From Cytophagales bacterium (GTDB lineage Bacteria > Bacteroidota > Bacteroidia > Cytophagales > Microscillaceae): 64,000 nt of DNA. The first letter of the stretch is position 1, and every line of letters begins with the position of its first letter. Shown in pieces: positions 16,421 through 24,970 of this stretch. The stretch covers positions 46,235 to 110,234 of the forward strand of contig RDZE01000039.1 of the NCBI GenBank assembly GCA_004293905.1, in the 5' to 3' direction. The notes under the pieces are model-generated. The model was not told the origin of the DNA, did no database searches, and worked only from the letters and a program-made list of their open reading frames with translations. Made by a program: the position numbers and the translations under genes.

Positions 16421-18607
16421 ATGGCTATGAAGGCTTTTCTAAGCAATTTTATGACTCGTGCAATATTCATAGGTTTTTGCAGTTTGCTGGTGTGGGCTTG
16501 TAGTTCTACGGGCACGGGCTATGTGAGCAAAAATTATCATAACCTAACAGCACACTACAACGCTTATTTCTTATCGAAAGAAATTCTAAGAGCTATTGAT
16601 AAAGAATTGTTTGACAAAAGAAAAGATAACTATAACAAAATTTTAGACATCATTCCTCCTATAGATACCAACCTACTTCGGGCAAATGACAACAATCTAC
16701 AAGACTGTATCAAGAAGGCAGCATTGGTCAAAAATTGGCACGAAAACAGCGAATGGGTCGACCCTGCCTACGTACTCATCGGCAAGGCACGTTTCTATGA
16801 ACGCGACTATATCAATGCTATTACTACTCTTAAGTATGTAAACACACAAGCCAAAGAAGAACAAACCAAAAATGAAGCACTTATTTTACTTACCCAAGTT
16901 TTTACTTATATCAAACAAACTGATAATGCACGCACAGTGCTCGAATACCTAAAAAAGCAACCCCTTGATAACGAAAATTTAGAAAATTTTTACCTCGTAG
17001 CGGCGCACTATTATAGAACAATGAATGACATGAAATCGGCTGCCAAATACCTCGAAAGAGCCTTGCCTATGATGAAAAATGGAGAGATAAAAGGGCGTGT
17101 TTTTTTCATATTAGGGCAAATTTATCAGCAAGCTGAACTCCGCGAGCAAGCCTTCAAATACTATAAAAAAGTAGCTAAAAACAACCCAAGTTATGAATTG
17201 GCTTTTTATACCAAACTTTACAAGGCACAAGTGCATAAATTTGACCAAAATTCGGACGCAAAAAAAATTATGCGTTACTACAAAAAACTACTTAAAGATG
17301 ATAAAAACATAGATTATAAAGATAAAATATACTATGAAATGGCACTCTTCCAACTCAAACGCGATAGTATAGGGGCTGCCGTCAGTTATCTAAAAAATTC
17401 GGTGGAAAATAGTACCAACAACCCCCTACAAAAAGCCTATTCTTTTCTCAAGTTGGCTGAAATAAGCTATGAAAGAACCCAAGAATACGAAGATGCAAAA
17501 TTGTACTATGACAGTGCTTTAGTAGCTCTCCCACGCGATGCCGACAATTACGAACTCATACAAAAAAGAGGGCAAATATTGGGTGAGTTTGTAAAACAAC
17601 TACAAACTGTTCGCTTACAAGATAGCCTTCTAAAATTAGCAGAGATGCCTCGTGAGGCACTTAGTGAATACCTTGACGAAAAACTTTTTGAACAAGAACT
17701 CAAAAAACAAAAAGAAGCTGAAAGATTGGCATTAGAAGCACAAAAAAAAGCTGCACAACAACAACAAGCCAATACACTTACACAAATGACTACCGCCGCC
17801 AATTGGTATTTTTACAACCCCAAAGCAGTGCAAGTAGGGGCTGAAAATTTCAAGAAAAAATGGGGAGATAGAAAACTTGAGGACAATTGGCGACGAAAAT
17901 ACAAAACCGACTTCAATACAGACATAGATAGTCTTGATGTAATTGCTGCCAAACCCCTCACTACCGAAGAAATAGCACGCCGCCGCGCACAAACCCAAAA
18001 AGACCTTCTCCTAAAAATGATTCCTTTCGAGCAAACCCAAAAAGACTCCGCTAAACTAAAACTCGAAAGTGCACTTTATCAATTAGGCAGAATTTACCAA
18101 TTCGACCTACAAGAACCTAATAATACAATCAATACCTTTGAAAGATTTGTAAAAGAATATCCGCAAAACAACAACGTACCCGAAGCCTACTACCAACTTT
18201 ACATCACTTACCAATCCATAAAAAATGACGAACAAGCAGAAAGATGCAAACAAATACTACTTTCACAATATCCAAATTCGCTGTACGCAAAAGTAATACA
18301 AAACCCTAACTTCATTGCTGAAAGTAAAAAAGCGCGCAAAGAACTCACAGATGCCTACCAAAAAGCCTACGATGCCTATGATAATCAACACTATGAAACC
18401 GCCAGCACACTCATTGCCGAAACACTCCAAAAATACCCTGATAATGAAATTCAAGACCGATTTGTTTTCCTCACCGTACTCATCAGCCTTCGCACGCAAA
18501 GCCCTGAACAAGCACAAAAAGCACTCAATGACTTCATAGAGCAATATGCCGACAGCCCCCTCTCTAACCGCGCACGCGAAATACAAGCGCAAATGAAAAG
18601 CAAATAG
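16421..18607 (+). CDS. SprE/PorW-like type IX secretion and gliding lipoprotein
   Basis: 728 residues; starts at ATG 16421 or 16427. A lipoprotein signal ends in LLVWAC, and the mature N-terminus continues with YHNLTAHYNAYFLSKEIL, a hallmark of SprE/PorW. TPR units fill residues about 90-390, a charged coiled-coil (KKQKEAERLALEAQKKAAQQ) lies near 420-450 and further TPRs follow from about 530. SprE/PorW links the inner-membrane motor and outer-membrane parts of the type IX secretion system, needed for protein export and, in gliders, motility. Its T9SS context is supported by the CTD-bearing cargo protein at 35270. Confidence 0.88.
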   Translation: MAMKAFLSNFMTRAIFIGFCSLLVWACSSTGTGYVSKNYHNLTAHYNAYFLSKEILRAIDKELFDKRKDNYNKILDIIPPIDTNLLRANDNNLQDCIKKAALVKNWHENSEWVDPAYVLIGKARFYERDYINAITTLKYVNTQAKEEQTKNEALILLTQVFTYIKQTDNARTVLEYLKKQPLDNENLENFYLVAAHYYRTMNDMKSAAKYLERALPMMKNGEIKGRVFFILGQIYQQAELREQAFKYYKKVAKNNPSYELAFYTKLYKAQVHKFDQNSDAKKIMRYYKKLLKDDKNIDYKDKIYYEMALFQLKRDSIGAAVSYLKNSVENSTNNPLQKAYSFLKLAEISYERTQEYEDAKLYYDSALVALPRDADNYELIQKRGQILGEFVKQLQTVRLQDSLLKLAEMPREALSEYLDEKLFEQELKKQKEAERLALEAQKKAAQQQQANTLTQMTTAANWYFYNPKAVQVGAENFKKKWGDRKLEDNWRRKYKTDFNTDIDSLDVIAAKPLTTEEIARRRAQTQKDLLLKMIPFEQTQKDSAKLKLESALYQLGRIYQFDLQEPNNTINTFERFVKEYPQNNNVPEAYYQLYITYQSIKNDEQAERCKQILLSQYPNSLYAKVIQNPNFIAESKKARKELTDAYQKAYDAYDNQHYETASTLIAETLQKYPDNEIQDRFVFLTVLISLRTQSPEQAQKALNDFIEQYADSPLSNRAREIQAQMKSK

Positions 18608-18630
18608 CTACAAACGAGCATAAAACAAAA

Positions 18631-18660
18631 AAAACAGTTACAAAGCATTGCAACTGTTTT
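18631..18660. terminator. Terminator between sprE-like gene and tRNA-Phe
   Basis: AAAACAGTT and AACTGTTTT form a stem around a partly paired loop. A run of T follows in both directions, longer on the minus strand, so it can end both the plus-strand gene and the minus-strand tRNA. Confidence 0.75.
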
Positions 18661-18691
18661 CTATGATAAACTTATTTCACCTAAAAGATAG

Positions 18692-18764
18692 TGGTGACGA
18701 GTGGAATCGAACCACCGACACAAGGATTTTCAGTCCTTTGCTCTACCAACTGAGCTACGTCACC
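18692..18764 (-). tRNA. tRNA-Phe (anticodon GAA)
   Basis: The minus strand reads as a complete 73-nt cloverleaf: acceptor stem GGTGACG/CGTCACC, D-arm GCTCAGTTGGTAGAGC, anticodon loop CTGAAAA with anticodon GAA, T-arm GGTTCGATTCC, discriminator A. The CCA end is not encoded. Short spacing to the terminator at 18631-18660 suggests a single-tRNA transcript. Confidence 0.97.
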
Positions 18765-18835
18765 ATTTTGTGATTTCGGAGTGCAAATGTAGGAACTATT
18801 TTTCTGACAAACAAATTTTTTTGATTTTATTTTTA

Positions 18836-18843
18836 TAATTTTG
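18836..18843 (+). promoter_or_regulatory. -7 element directly before mutS2
   Basis: TAATTTTG ends only 5 nt before the mutS2 ATG. If used, transcription would begin at or next to the start codon, giving a leaderless mRNA. The -33 box is unclear. Confidence 0.45.
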
Positions 18844-18848
18844 CAGCC

Positions 18849-21257
18849 ATGTTGTATCCCGTAGAAAAAATAGAAGAAAAATTAGGCTTCGACAAAATCC
18901 GACAATGGCTTCACGAACGTTGCCTGAGCGTATTAGGAAAACAGTATGTAGAAAAAATGCGCTTCTCTGACAACTACGAACTCATAGACAAACTCACTCG
19001 ACAAACTGCCGAATTCAAATACATCATAGAAAGTGGAGAAGTATTCCCACAGCAAAACTATCTACACATTTTGCCCTACTTAGATAAAGCCTCCATAGAG
19101 GGGACTTTCTTAGAAGCGCAAGATTTTTGGGAACTCTACTTGGCTTTTAAAACCATTACCGATTGCTTACAGTTTTTCGAGAAAAAAGAAGAAAACACCT
19201 TCCCTCTACTCAAAGAACTCAGCAGCCAAGTCAATTTCGACACCACCATTGCCCAACAAATTGCCAATATCATAGATGAAAGAGGGCAAATACGCGACAA
19301 TGCCTCCCCCGAACTTAGTCGCCTCCGAAAAAGCATCAACCAAAACCAAAACCACCTCCGCAACGAATTAGACCGCATCTTAAAACAAGCAAAACAACAA
19401 GGCTATGTAAAAGACGAAGCCTCTCTTACTATTCGCGAAGGGCGCATGGTCATTCCCGTAGCCGCAGAGCACAAGCGCAAAATCAAAGGTTTCGTGCACG
19501 ATGAATCTGCCACAGGGCAAACTGTTTTTTTAGAACCCGCCGAAATATTAGACCTTAACAACGAAATAAGAGAACTCATCTACCGCGAAAGACACGAAGT
19601 AATCAGAATACTCACACAACTCACCGAAACCCTAAGACCCCACATTCACCCACTTCGCAAAGCTGCCTATTTTTTAGGTATGATAGATTTTATCAGAGCA
19701 AAAGCACGATTAGCCATAGACCTGAAAGCCATCAACCCCGTTTTTGAACGCAAAAATCAACTTAAATGGATACAAGCACGACACCCACTTCTTTATTTTA
19801 ACTTCAAAAGCCAAGCCCGCGAAGTAGTGCCACTCTCTATTACTATTGACGAAAAACAACGTATCATACTCATTTCAGGACCCAACGCAGGAGGCAAATC
19901 AGTCGCACTCAAGACCATAGGTTTACTCCAATATATGTACCAATGCGGCATATTAGTACCCCTACACGAAGATTCTACGATGGGCTTTTTCCGCGATATT
20001 TTTATAGACATGGGCGATGAGCAATCCATCGAAAATGACCTAAGTACCTACAGCTCTCACCTTACAAGTATGCGCTTCTTTCTCCAAAAAGCCGATGAAA
20101 AAACACTCTTCCTCATCGATGAATTCGGTACAGGCACAGAACCTACAATGGGGGCAGCCATCGCCGAAGTAATATTAGAGAAATTACACCAAGCCAATGC
20201 CAAAGGAATCATTACTACACACTACAACAGCCTAAAAGTATATGCCGATAACACTTCTAACATCTGCAATGCTGCTATGCGTTTCGATACCGAAAACCTC
20301 GAACCACTTTACCAATTAGAAGTAGGAAAACCGGGTAGTTCTTTTGCCTTCGAAATAGCCCAAAAAATAGGCTTACCCAAAGAAATCATTCAGAAAAGCC
20401 GACAAAGGGCAGGCAATCAACAAGTGGACTTCGATAAAATATTAAAAGAATTAGAAGTACAGAAAAAATTCTATGACCTCAAAAACAAAGAAGTCAAAGA
20501 AAAAGAAATTCACCTCCAAAAAATCACAGAAGAATACGAACAGTTAAAAAATTTCTTAGACAAAGAAAAAAAGAAACTACTGAACCAAGCCAAAACAGAA
20601 GCTCAAAACATAGTACAGAAAGCCAAACAAAAAATAGAACAAACCATCAAAGAAATCAAAGAAAACGAAGCAGAAAAACAAAAAACCAAAGAAATAAGAC
20701 GCAATTTGGACAATTTTGCAGCCGAAGAACTCAAAACAGAAACCATAGAAGAAGAATCAAACACAGAAGCAGAAGAGTTTGAAATCGTAGGGGGCGAAAT
20801 CAAAGAAGGCGATTTTGTACGCATTATCGGGCAAGAAACCATAGGGCAAGTAATTAATATAAAAGGAAAAGACGCTGAAATAGGCATAGGCGATTTAAAA
20901 TCTACTCTCAAAATCAGCCGATTAGAAAAAGTAAACCGAAAAACCATTCGCCAAATACAACACACTAAAAGCTATTTAAAAGGCGTAGATATGAACGAGA
21001 AAATGATGCAGTTTTCTTATCGCTTAGACATCAGAGGAATGCGCGGCGAAGAAGCCCTCAAAGCCGTAGAACAATTGACTGACGATGCTATTTTATTGGC
21101 ACAAGCCGAAATTTATATTGTACACGGAAAAGGAGATGGCATTTTGAGAAAACTCATCAGAGATTACCTCCAAAAAATACCCGCCGTAGCAACACTCCAA
21201 GACGAACATGCCGATAGAGGGGGCGCAGGTGTTACCATTGTACGATTCAAAAACTAA
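18849..21257 (+). CDS. mutS2: Endonuclease MutS2
   Basis: 802 residues, normal for the family. The MutS core/lever region is followed by the ATPase (Walker A ISGPNAGGKSVALK, about residues 340-352; Walker B TLFLIDEFGTGTEP), a long coiled coil (about 520-620) and the C-terminal Smr nuclease domain (LDIRGMRGEEALKAVE, IVHGKGDGILRKLI). MutS2 lacks the mismatch-recognition domain; known roles are suppression of recombination and rescue of collided ribosomes. It converges on dnaB with a 2-nt gap between stop codons. Confidence 0.95.
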   Translation: MLYPVEKIEEKLGFDKIRQWLHERCLSVLGKQYVEKMRFSDNYELIDKLTRQTAEFKYIIESGEVFPQQNYLHILPYLDKASIEGTFLEAQDFWELYLAFKTITDCLQFFEKKEENTFPLLKELSSQVNFDTTIAQQIANIIDERGQIRDNASPELSRLRKSINQNQNHLRNELDRILKQAKQQGYVKDEASLTIREGRMVIPVAAEHKRKIKGFVHDESATGQTVFLEPAEILDLNNEIRELIYRERHEVIRILTQLTETLRPHIHPLRKAAYFLGMIDFIRAKARLAIDLKAINPVFERKNQLKWIQARHPLLYFNFKSQAREVVPLSITIDEKQRIILISGPNAGGKSVALKTIGLLQYMYQCGILVPLHEDSTMGFFRDIFIDMGDEQSIENDLSTYSSHLTSMRFFLQKADEKTLFLIDEFGTGTEPTMGAAIAEVILEKLHQANAKGIITTHYNSLKVYADNTSNICNAAMRFDTENLEPLYQLEVGKPGSSFAFEIAQKIGLPKEIIQKSRQRAGNQQVDFDKILKELEVQKKFYDLKNKEVKEKEIHLQKITEEYEQLKNFLDKEKKKLLNQAKTEAQNIVQKAKQKIEQTIKEIKENEAEKQKTKEIRRNLDNFAAEELKTETIEEESNTEAEEFEIVGGEIKEGDFVRIIGQETIGQVINIKGKDAEIGIGDLKSTLKISRLEKVNRKTIRQIQHTKSYLKGVDMNEKMMQFSYRLDIRGMRGEEALKAVEQLTDDAILLAQAEIYIVHGKGDGILRKLIRDYLQKIPAVATLQDEHADRGGAGVTIVRFKN

Positions 21258-21259
21258 TG

Positions 21260-22825
21260 TTAAAAAGGAGGGTCATCGGGCGGAGGTGCTGCCGTATAAG
21301 ATTTAAAATCACCATCTTCGCCATTTGCCGATGAATTAATCTGGTTCAAACGGCTACTAAAAGTCGTAAAGCCACCCTCCGATTGCGGGTCAGTTGCCTG
21401 AAATTGCTGAAACTCTTCCGCTTCTAAATTGCGAAAACGACTGTATTTACCCACAAATTGAAGCTGTACTTCTCCCAAAGCCCCATTTCGGTGCTTCGAT
21501 ATCAATACTTCTGCCAACCCCAAAGTAGAATTGCCCATAGAATCTGCCGTAATCTGATGATATTCAGGTCTATACAAAAACAATACAATATCGGCATCTT
21601 GCTCCACCGAACCACTCTCACGAATATCTGAAAGTTGAGGGCGTTTTTCGCCGCCTCTTGTTTCTACCGCACGACTCAACTGTGAAAGGGCTATCACGGG
21701 AATATCTAAATCTTTGGCTAATTTTTTCAACGACCGCGAAATATAAGCTACTTCTTGCTCTCTATTACCTACACTACTTTTCTGAAAAATATTACTTGCC
21801 GTAATCAATTGCAAATAATCAATAATAATCATTTGTATATCATGTTGCGATTTGAGCCTTCTTGCTTTGGTATTCAATTCATTGATAGGAATATTGGGCG
21901 TATCATCTAAAAAAATCTTAGCATCTGCCAATCTCGGAATACGTGTATAAAGTTGTTGCCACTCATAATCTGCCAAAGTTCCTTTCTTAATTTTATCCCC
22001 CTCTAACTCCGCCTCTATAGAAATAAGTCTATGTACCAATTGTGTAGTAGACATCTCTAAGGAGAAAAAAGCCACTGGAAAGTTGAAATCGATGGCTGCA
22101 TTGCGCAATAAATTGAGCGCGAAAGCTGTTTTCCCTACCGAAGGGCGCGCCGCAATCACCACAAAATCAGTTTTTTGCCACCCCGCCGTAATCCTATCCA
22201 AATGCATAAAGCCCGAAGGAATGCCTGTAAGCCCATCTTTCATGCCTTTTTTGTTCTCCAAGTTTTGAATGGCTTCTTGCAATGCCAATTGAATATCTAC
22301 GGTTTTTTTGGTAATGTTGCGTTCCGAAATTTCAAAAAAACGTTGCTCTGCTGCATCTAATAAATCGAACACATCTATACTATCTTCGTAGGCATCACGC
22401 TCCAAATCGCTCGCTAAAGCAATTATCTCTCGCTTAATTGCCGCCTCTGCCACAATACGCGCATGCGATTCTATATGTGCCGCCGAATTGACATAAGAGG
22501 CTAAACTTGTTACATAACTCGCTCCGCCAACAAACTCCAACATTCCTGTTTTGCGCAACTGTTGCGTAACTGTAAGCATATCTATAGGCTGCGAATTGGC
22601 AGAAAGTTGTTGAATGGCTTTATAAATTTCCTTATTAGCCTCCTTATAAAAACTCTCAGGGTGCAAAATATCACCTACACTCAACAAGGCATCTTTTTCC
22701 AACATCAAAGCACCCAAAATCGCATCTTCCAAATCAGTCGCCTGCGGAGGAAGTTTTCCCAGACGCTTGTTAAGATAACTTTGCGCTTGTTTGCTACGAA
22801 CGTTTTTGTTGGGGGGATTTGCCAT
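21260..22825 (-). CDS. dnaB: Replicative DNA helicase DnaB
   Basis: 521 residues. The N-terminal helical domain (LPPQATDLEDAILGALMLEK), linker helix and RecA-like C-terminal domain are all present: Walker A ARPSVGKTAFALN (about residues 226-238), Walker B IQMIIIDYLQLI, and the arginine-finger segment RESGSVEQDADIVLFLYRPEY. No intein. The hexameric helicase unwinds DNA at the replication fork. The acidic proline-rich tail (PPPDDPPF) is typical of this phylum. A TATCTTTG -7 element lies 21 nt upstream of the start. Confidence 0.97.
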   Translation of the reverse strand: MANPPNKNVRSKQAQSYLNKRLGKLPPQATDLEDAILGALMLEKDALLSVGDILHPESFYKEANKEIYKAIQQLSANSQPIDMLTVTQQLRKTGMLEFVGGASYVTSLASYVNSAAHIESHARIVAEAAIKREIIALASDLERDAYEDSIDVFDLLDAAEQRFFEISERNITKKTVDIQLALQEAIQNLENKKGMKDGLTGIPSGFMHLDRITAGWQKTDFVVIAARPSVGKTAFALNLLRNAAIDFNFPVAFFSLEMSTTQLVHRLISIEAELEGDKIKKGTLADYEWQQLYTRIPRLADAKIFLDDTPNIPINELNTKARRLKSQHDIQMIIIDYLQLITASNIFQKSSVGNREQEVAYISRSLKKLAKDLDIPVIALSQLSRAVETRGGEKRPQLSDIRESGSVEQDADIVLFLYRPEYHQITADSMGNSTLGLAEVLISKHRNGALGEVQLQFVGKYSRFRNLEAEEFQQFQATDPQSEGGFTTFSSRLNQINSSANGEDGDFKSYTAAPPPDDPPF

Positions 22826-22845
22826 ATTATTTAGAGTCTTTCTTG

Positions 22846-22853
22846 CAAAGATA
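22846..22853 (-). promoter_or_regulatory. -7 element of dnaB
   Basis: TATCTTTG on the minus strand, 20 nt upstream of ATG 22825, in the 193-nt divergent region shared with rimP. Confidence 0.55.
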
Positions 22854-22920
22854 GCAAACTTCAGCCATAAGTCAGTACCTTTTCAGCTACTTTATTTTTT
22901 TGCAAAAAACAACCCGAAAA

Positions 22921-22952
22921 TTTTGAAAAATAAAGTTATTCTCCTACATTTG
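22921..22952 (+). promoter_or_regulatory. Promoter of rimP-nusA
   Basis: -33 TTTTG (22921-22925) and -7 TACATTTG (22945-22952) with a 19-nt spacer fit the Bacteroidota housekeeping promoter. The predicted leader before the rimP ATG at 23019 is about 60 nt. Confidence 0.65.
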
Positions 22953-23018
22953 CAAACCAAAAGTAAGAATTTTGCTCCTCAAAAAGGCAAAATTTTTTTT
23001 ATTTCTATCCTTTTTTTA

Positions 23019-23483
23019 ATGAACACAATCACCACACAAATAAAAACCATTTTAGAGGAAAAAATCTTAAGCCCTGAGCATTTTGTCATTGATATTTTGC
23101 TCAAAGAAAGCCGAAGTAAAACCATCCTTACCATCATCTTAGACGGCGACAAAGGCATCACCATCGATGCTTGCGCACAAGTAAGCCGCGCCTTAGGAGA
23201 AATTATCGAAGAGCAAAACCTCATTCAAACTGCATTTAACCTCGAAATATCATCGCCCGGCGTAGAAACGCCCCTCAAGAATATCCGACAAATACCCCAA
23301 CACATAGGCAGAAATGTGGAAATCGTACAAAAAGACCTCCAAATACTCAAAGGAAAACTCATAGCCATAGAAAATCAAAACATTACCATAGAAAAAAAAG
23401 ACAAACCTAAAGCCAATCCAATACCCTATACAATATCGTATAGCGAAATAGAAAAAATAACTGTATTAGTTTCATTCCATTGA
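23019..23483 (+). CDS. rimP: Ribosome maturation factor RimP
   Basis: 154 residues from ATG 23019; the longer open frame to 22791 is ignored because it crosses the dnaB start and the promoter. RimP motifs: LTIILDGDKGITIDACAQVSR (N-terminal domain) and NLEISSPGVETPLK (the conserved SPG). RimP assists late 30S subunit assembly. Overlaps nothing but is followed 20 nt later by nusA ATG; rimP-nusA-infB is the conserved order. Confidence 0.94.
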   Translation: MNTITTQIKTILEEKILSPEHFVIDILLKESRSKTILTIILDGDKGITIDACAQVSRALGEIIEEQNLIQTAFNLEISSPGVETPLKNIRQIPQHIGRNVEIVQKDLQILKGKLIAIENQNITIEKKDKPKANPIPYTISYSEIEKITVLVSFH

Positions 23484-23503
23484 ATTCAAAAAAAGATTTT
23501 GAT

Positions 23504-24766
23504 ATGAAAGCAAAAAATAGCCAAAACCTCAGCGAAAACCTCATAGAGTCTTTCGCCGACTTTGCCAAATCAAAAAACGTAGACCGTGCCACCATCTCCC
23601 ACCTGTTAGAAGAGGTATTCAGAGCCATGATTCGAAAAAAATATGGCACTGATAAAAATTTCGATGTCATTATCAATTCCGAAAATGGCGACCTCGAAAT
23701 GAGACGCTCGCGCCCTATCGTTGCAGACGACTCCGAAGAAGCACTAAACTCTGAATATGTAACCCTCTCCGAAGCCCGAAAAATAGAAGCCGACTTCGAA
23801 GTAGGAGAAGAACTCGTAGAACTCATCGATATGGAAGTATTCGGACGCCGTACCATCTTGACAGCACGCCAAACACTTATCCAAAAAATCAAAGACCTTG
23901 AAAAAGACTCTCTATTCCGAAAATACCAAGACAGAATAGGCGAAATCGTCAATGTAGAGGTATACCAAGTCTTAGGAAAAGAAGTCATTTTGATAGATGC
24001 AGAAGGCAACGAACTCATTTTACCTAAAAATGAACAAATCTCTAAAGACCGCTTCCGCAAAGGCGACTACACCAAATCTATTGTACATAAAGTAGAAAAC
24101 ACTAACAGCGGACCTCGTGTAATCCTTTCACGCACCTCGCCCGTGTTCCTTGCCAAACTCTTCGAAAACGAAATCCCTGAAATCTATGACGGACTCATCA
24201 CCATCAAAAAAGTAGTAAGAGAGCCCGGCGAAAGAGCCAAAGTAGCCGTAGAATCTTATGACGACCGCATAGACCCCGTAGGCGCGTGTGTAGGTATGAA
24301 AGGCTCACGCATACACGGAATCGTAAAAGAACTCAACAACGAAAGCATAGACGTGATTAACTATACTGACAACCTCGACCTCTACATCAGCCGTGCACTC
24401 AGCCCCGCCAAAATCAGTAGCATCAGAATAGAAGACAACGGACGCATCTCTGTCTTTCTAAAACCCGACCAAGTATCATTGGCGATTGGTAAAAATGGAC
24501 ACAACATAAAACTTGCGGGCAAACTCGTAGGGCGAAACATAGACGTATTCAGAGATACTGATGAATATGACGAAGAGGAAGACATAGACCTATCAGAATT
24601 TGCAGACGAAATAGAAGAATGGGTACTTCAAGAACTGCATAGAATAGGCTTAGACACTGCCAAAAGCGTACTCGAATTGGGCAGAGATGAACTCATCAGA
24701 AGAAGCGAATTAGAAGAAGAAACCATAGACGAAATATTGTTTCTTTTACAAAAAGAATTTGAATAA
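23504..24766 (+). CDS. nusA: Transcription termination/antitermination factor NusA
   Basis: 420 residues from ATG 23504. The N-terminal RNA-polymerase-binding domain is followed by S1 (YTKSIVHKVE region), KH1 (VGACVGMKGSRIHGI) and KH2 (SLAIGKNGHNIKLAGKLVGRNIDV), and an acidic C-terminal tail with a helix-hairpin (LHRIGLDTAKSVLELGRDEL). It controls pausing, termination and rRNA antitermination. It is encoded after rimP in one operon, and a strong hairpin terminator lies between it and infB. Confidence 0.96.
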   Translation: MKAKNSQNLSENLIESFADFAKSKNVDRATISHLLEEVFRAMIRKKYGTDKNFDVIINSENGDLEMRRSRPIVADDSEEALNSEYVTLSEARKIEADFEVGEELVELIDMEVFGRRTILTARQTLIQKIKDLEKDSLFRKYQDRIGEIVNVEVYQVLGKEVILIDAEGNELILPKNEQISKDRFRKGDYTKSIVHKVENTNSGPRVILSRTSPVFLAKLFENEIPEIYDGLITIKKVVREPGERAKVAVESYDDRIDPVGACVGMKGSRIHGIVKELNNESIDVINYTDNLDLYISRALSPAKISSIRIEDNGRISVFLKPDQVSLAIGKNGHNIKLAGKLVGRNIDVFRDTDEYDEEEDIDLSEFADEIEEWVLQELHRIGLDTAKSVLELGRDELIRRSELEEETIDEILFLLQKEFE

Positions 24767-24800
24767 ACAAAAAACAACATTTTATCTTACCCACACCCCA

Positions 24801-24848
24801 ATAATAAGCTGCTTTGCAAATCATTGTAAATCAGCTTATTATATTTTT
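24801..24848 (+). terminator. Terminator between nusA and infB
   Basis: ATAATAAGCTG (24801-24811) pairs with CAGCTTATTAT (24832-24842); the 20-nt interior can pair further (TTTGCAA/TTGTAAA) and a T-rich tail (ATTTTTAA) follows. It splits the usual nusA-infB operon. Confidence 0.75.
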
Positions 24849-24895
24849 AATCCCATTCCAACAATAAAAATTTAATCACCTTGAAAGCATAAAAA

Positions 24896-24927
24896 TTTTG
24901 ATTTTCAATTATTTATGAATAATTTTG
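24896..24927 (+). promoter_or_regulatory. Promoter of infB
   Basis: -33 TTTTG (24896-24900), a 19-nt spacer and -7 TAATTTTG (24920-24927), 43 nt before the infB ATG. Its position after a terminator indicates independent control of infB. Confidence 0.7.
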
Positions 24928-24970
24928 TAGAAATTAACGATAAATTAAGCGAGGGTTACAACTACTTAGT

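Noticed and set aside
21260..22825. Replication origin near dnaB
   Set aside because: No cluster of DnaA boxes and no dnaA or dnaN gene is visible; dnaB alone does not mark an origin.
22791..23018. Longer start for rimP crossing the dnaB start
   Set aside because: The extra 76 codons overlap dnaB and both promoters and do not match RimP; ATG 23019 fits the family.
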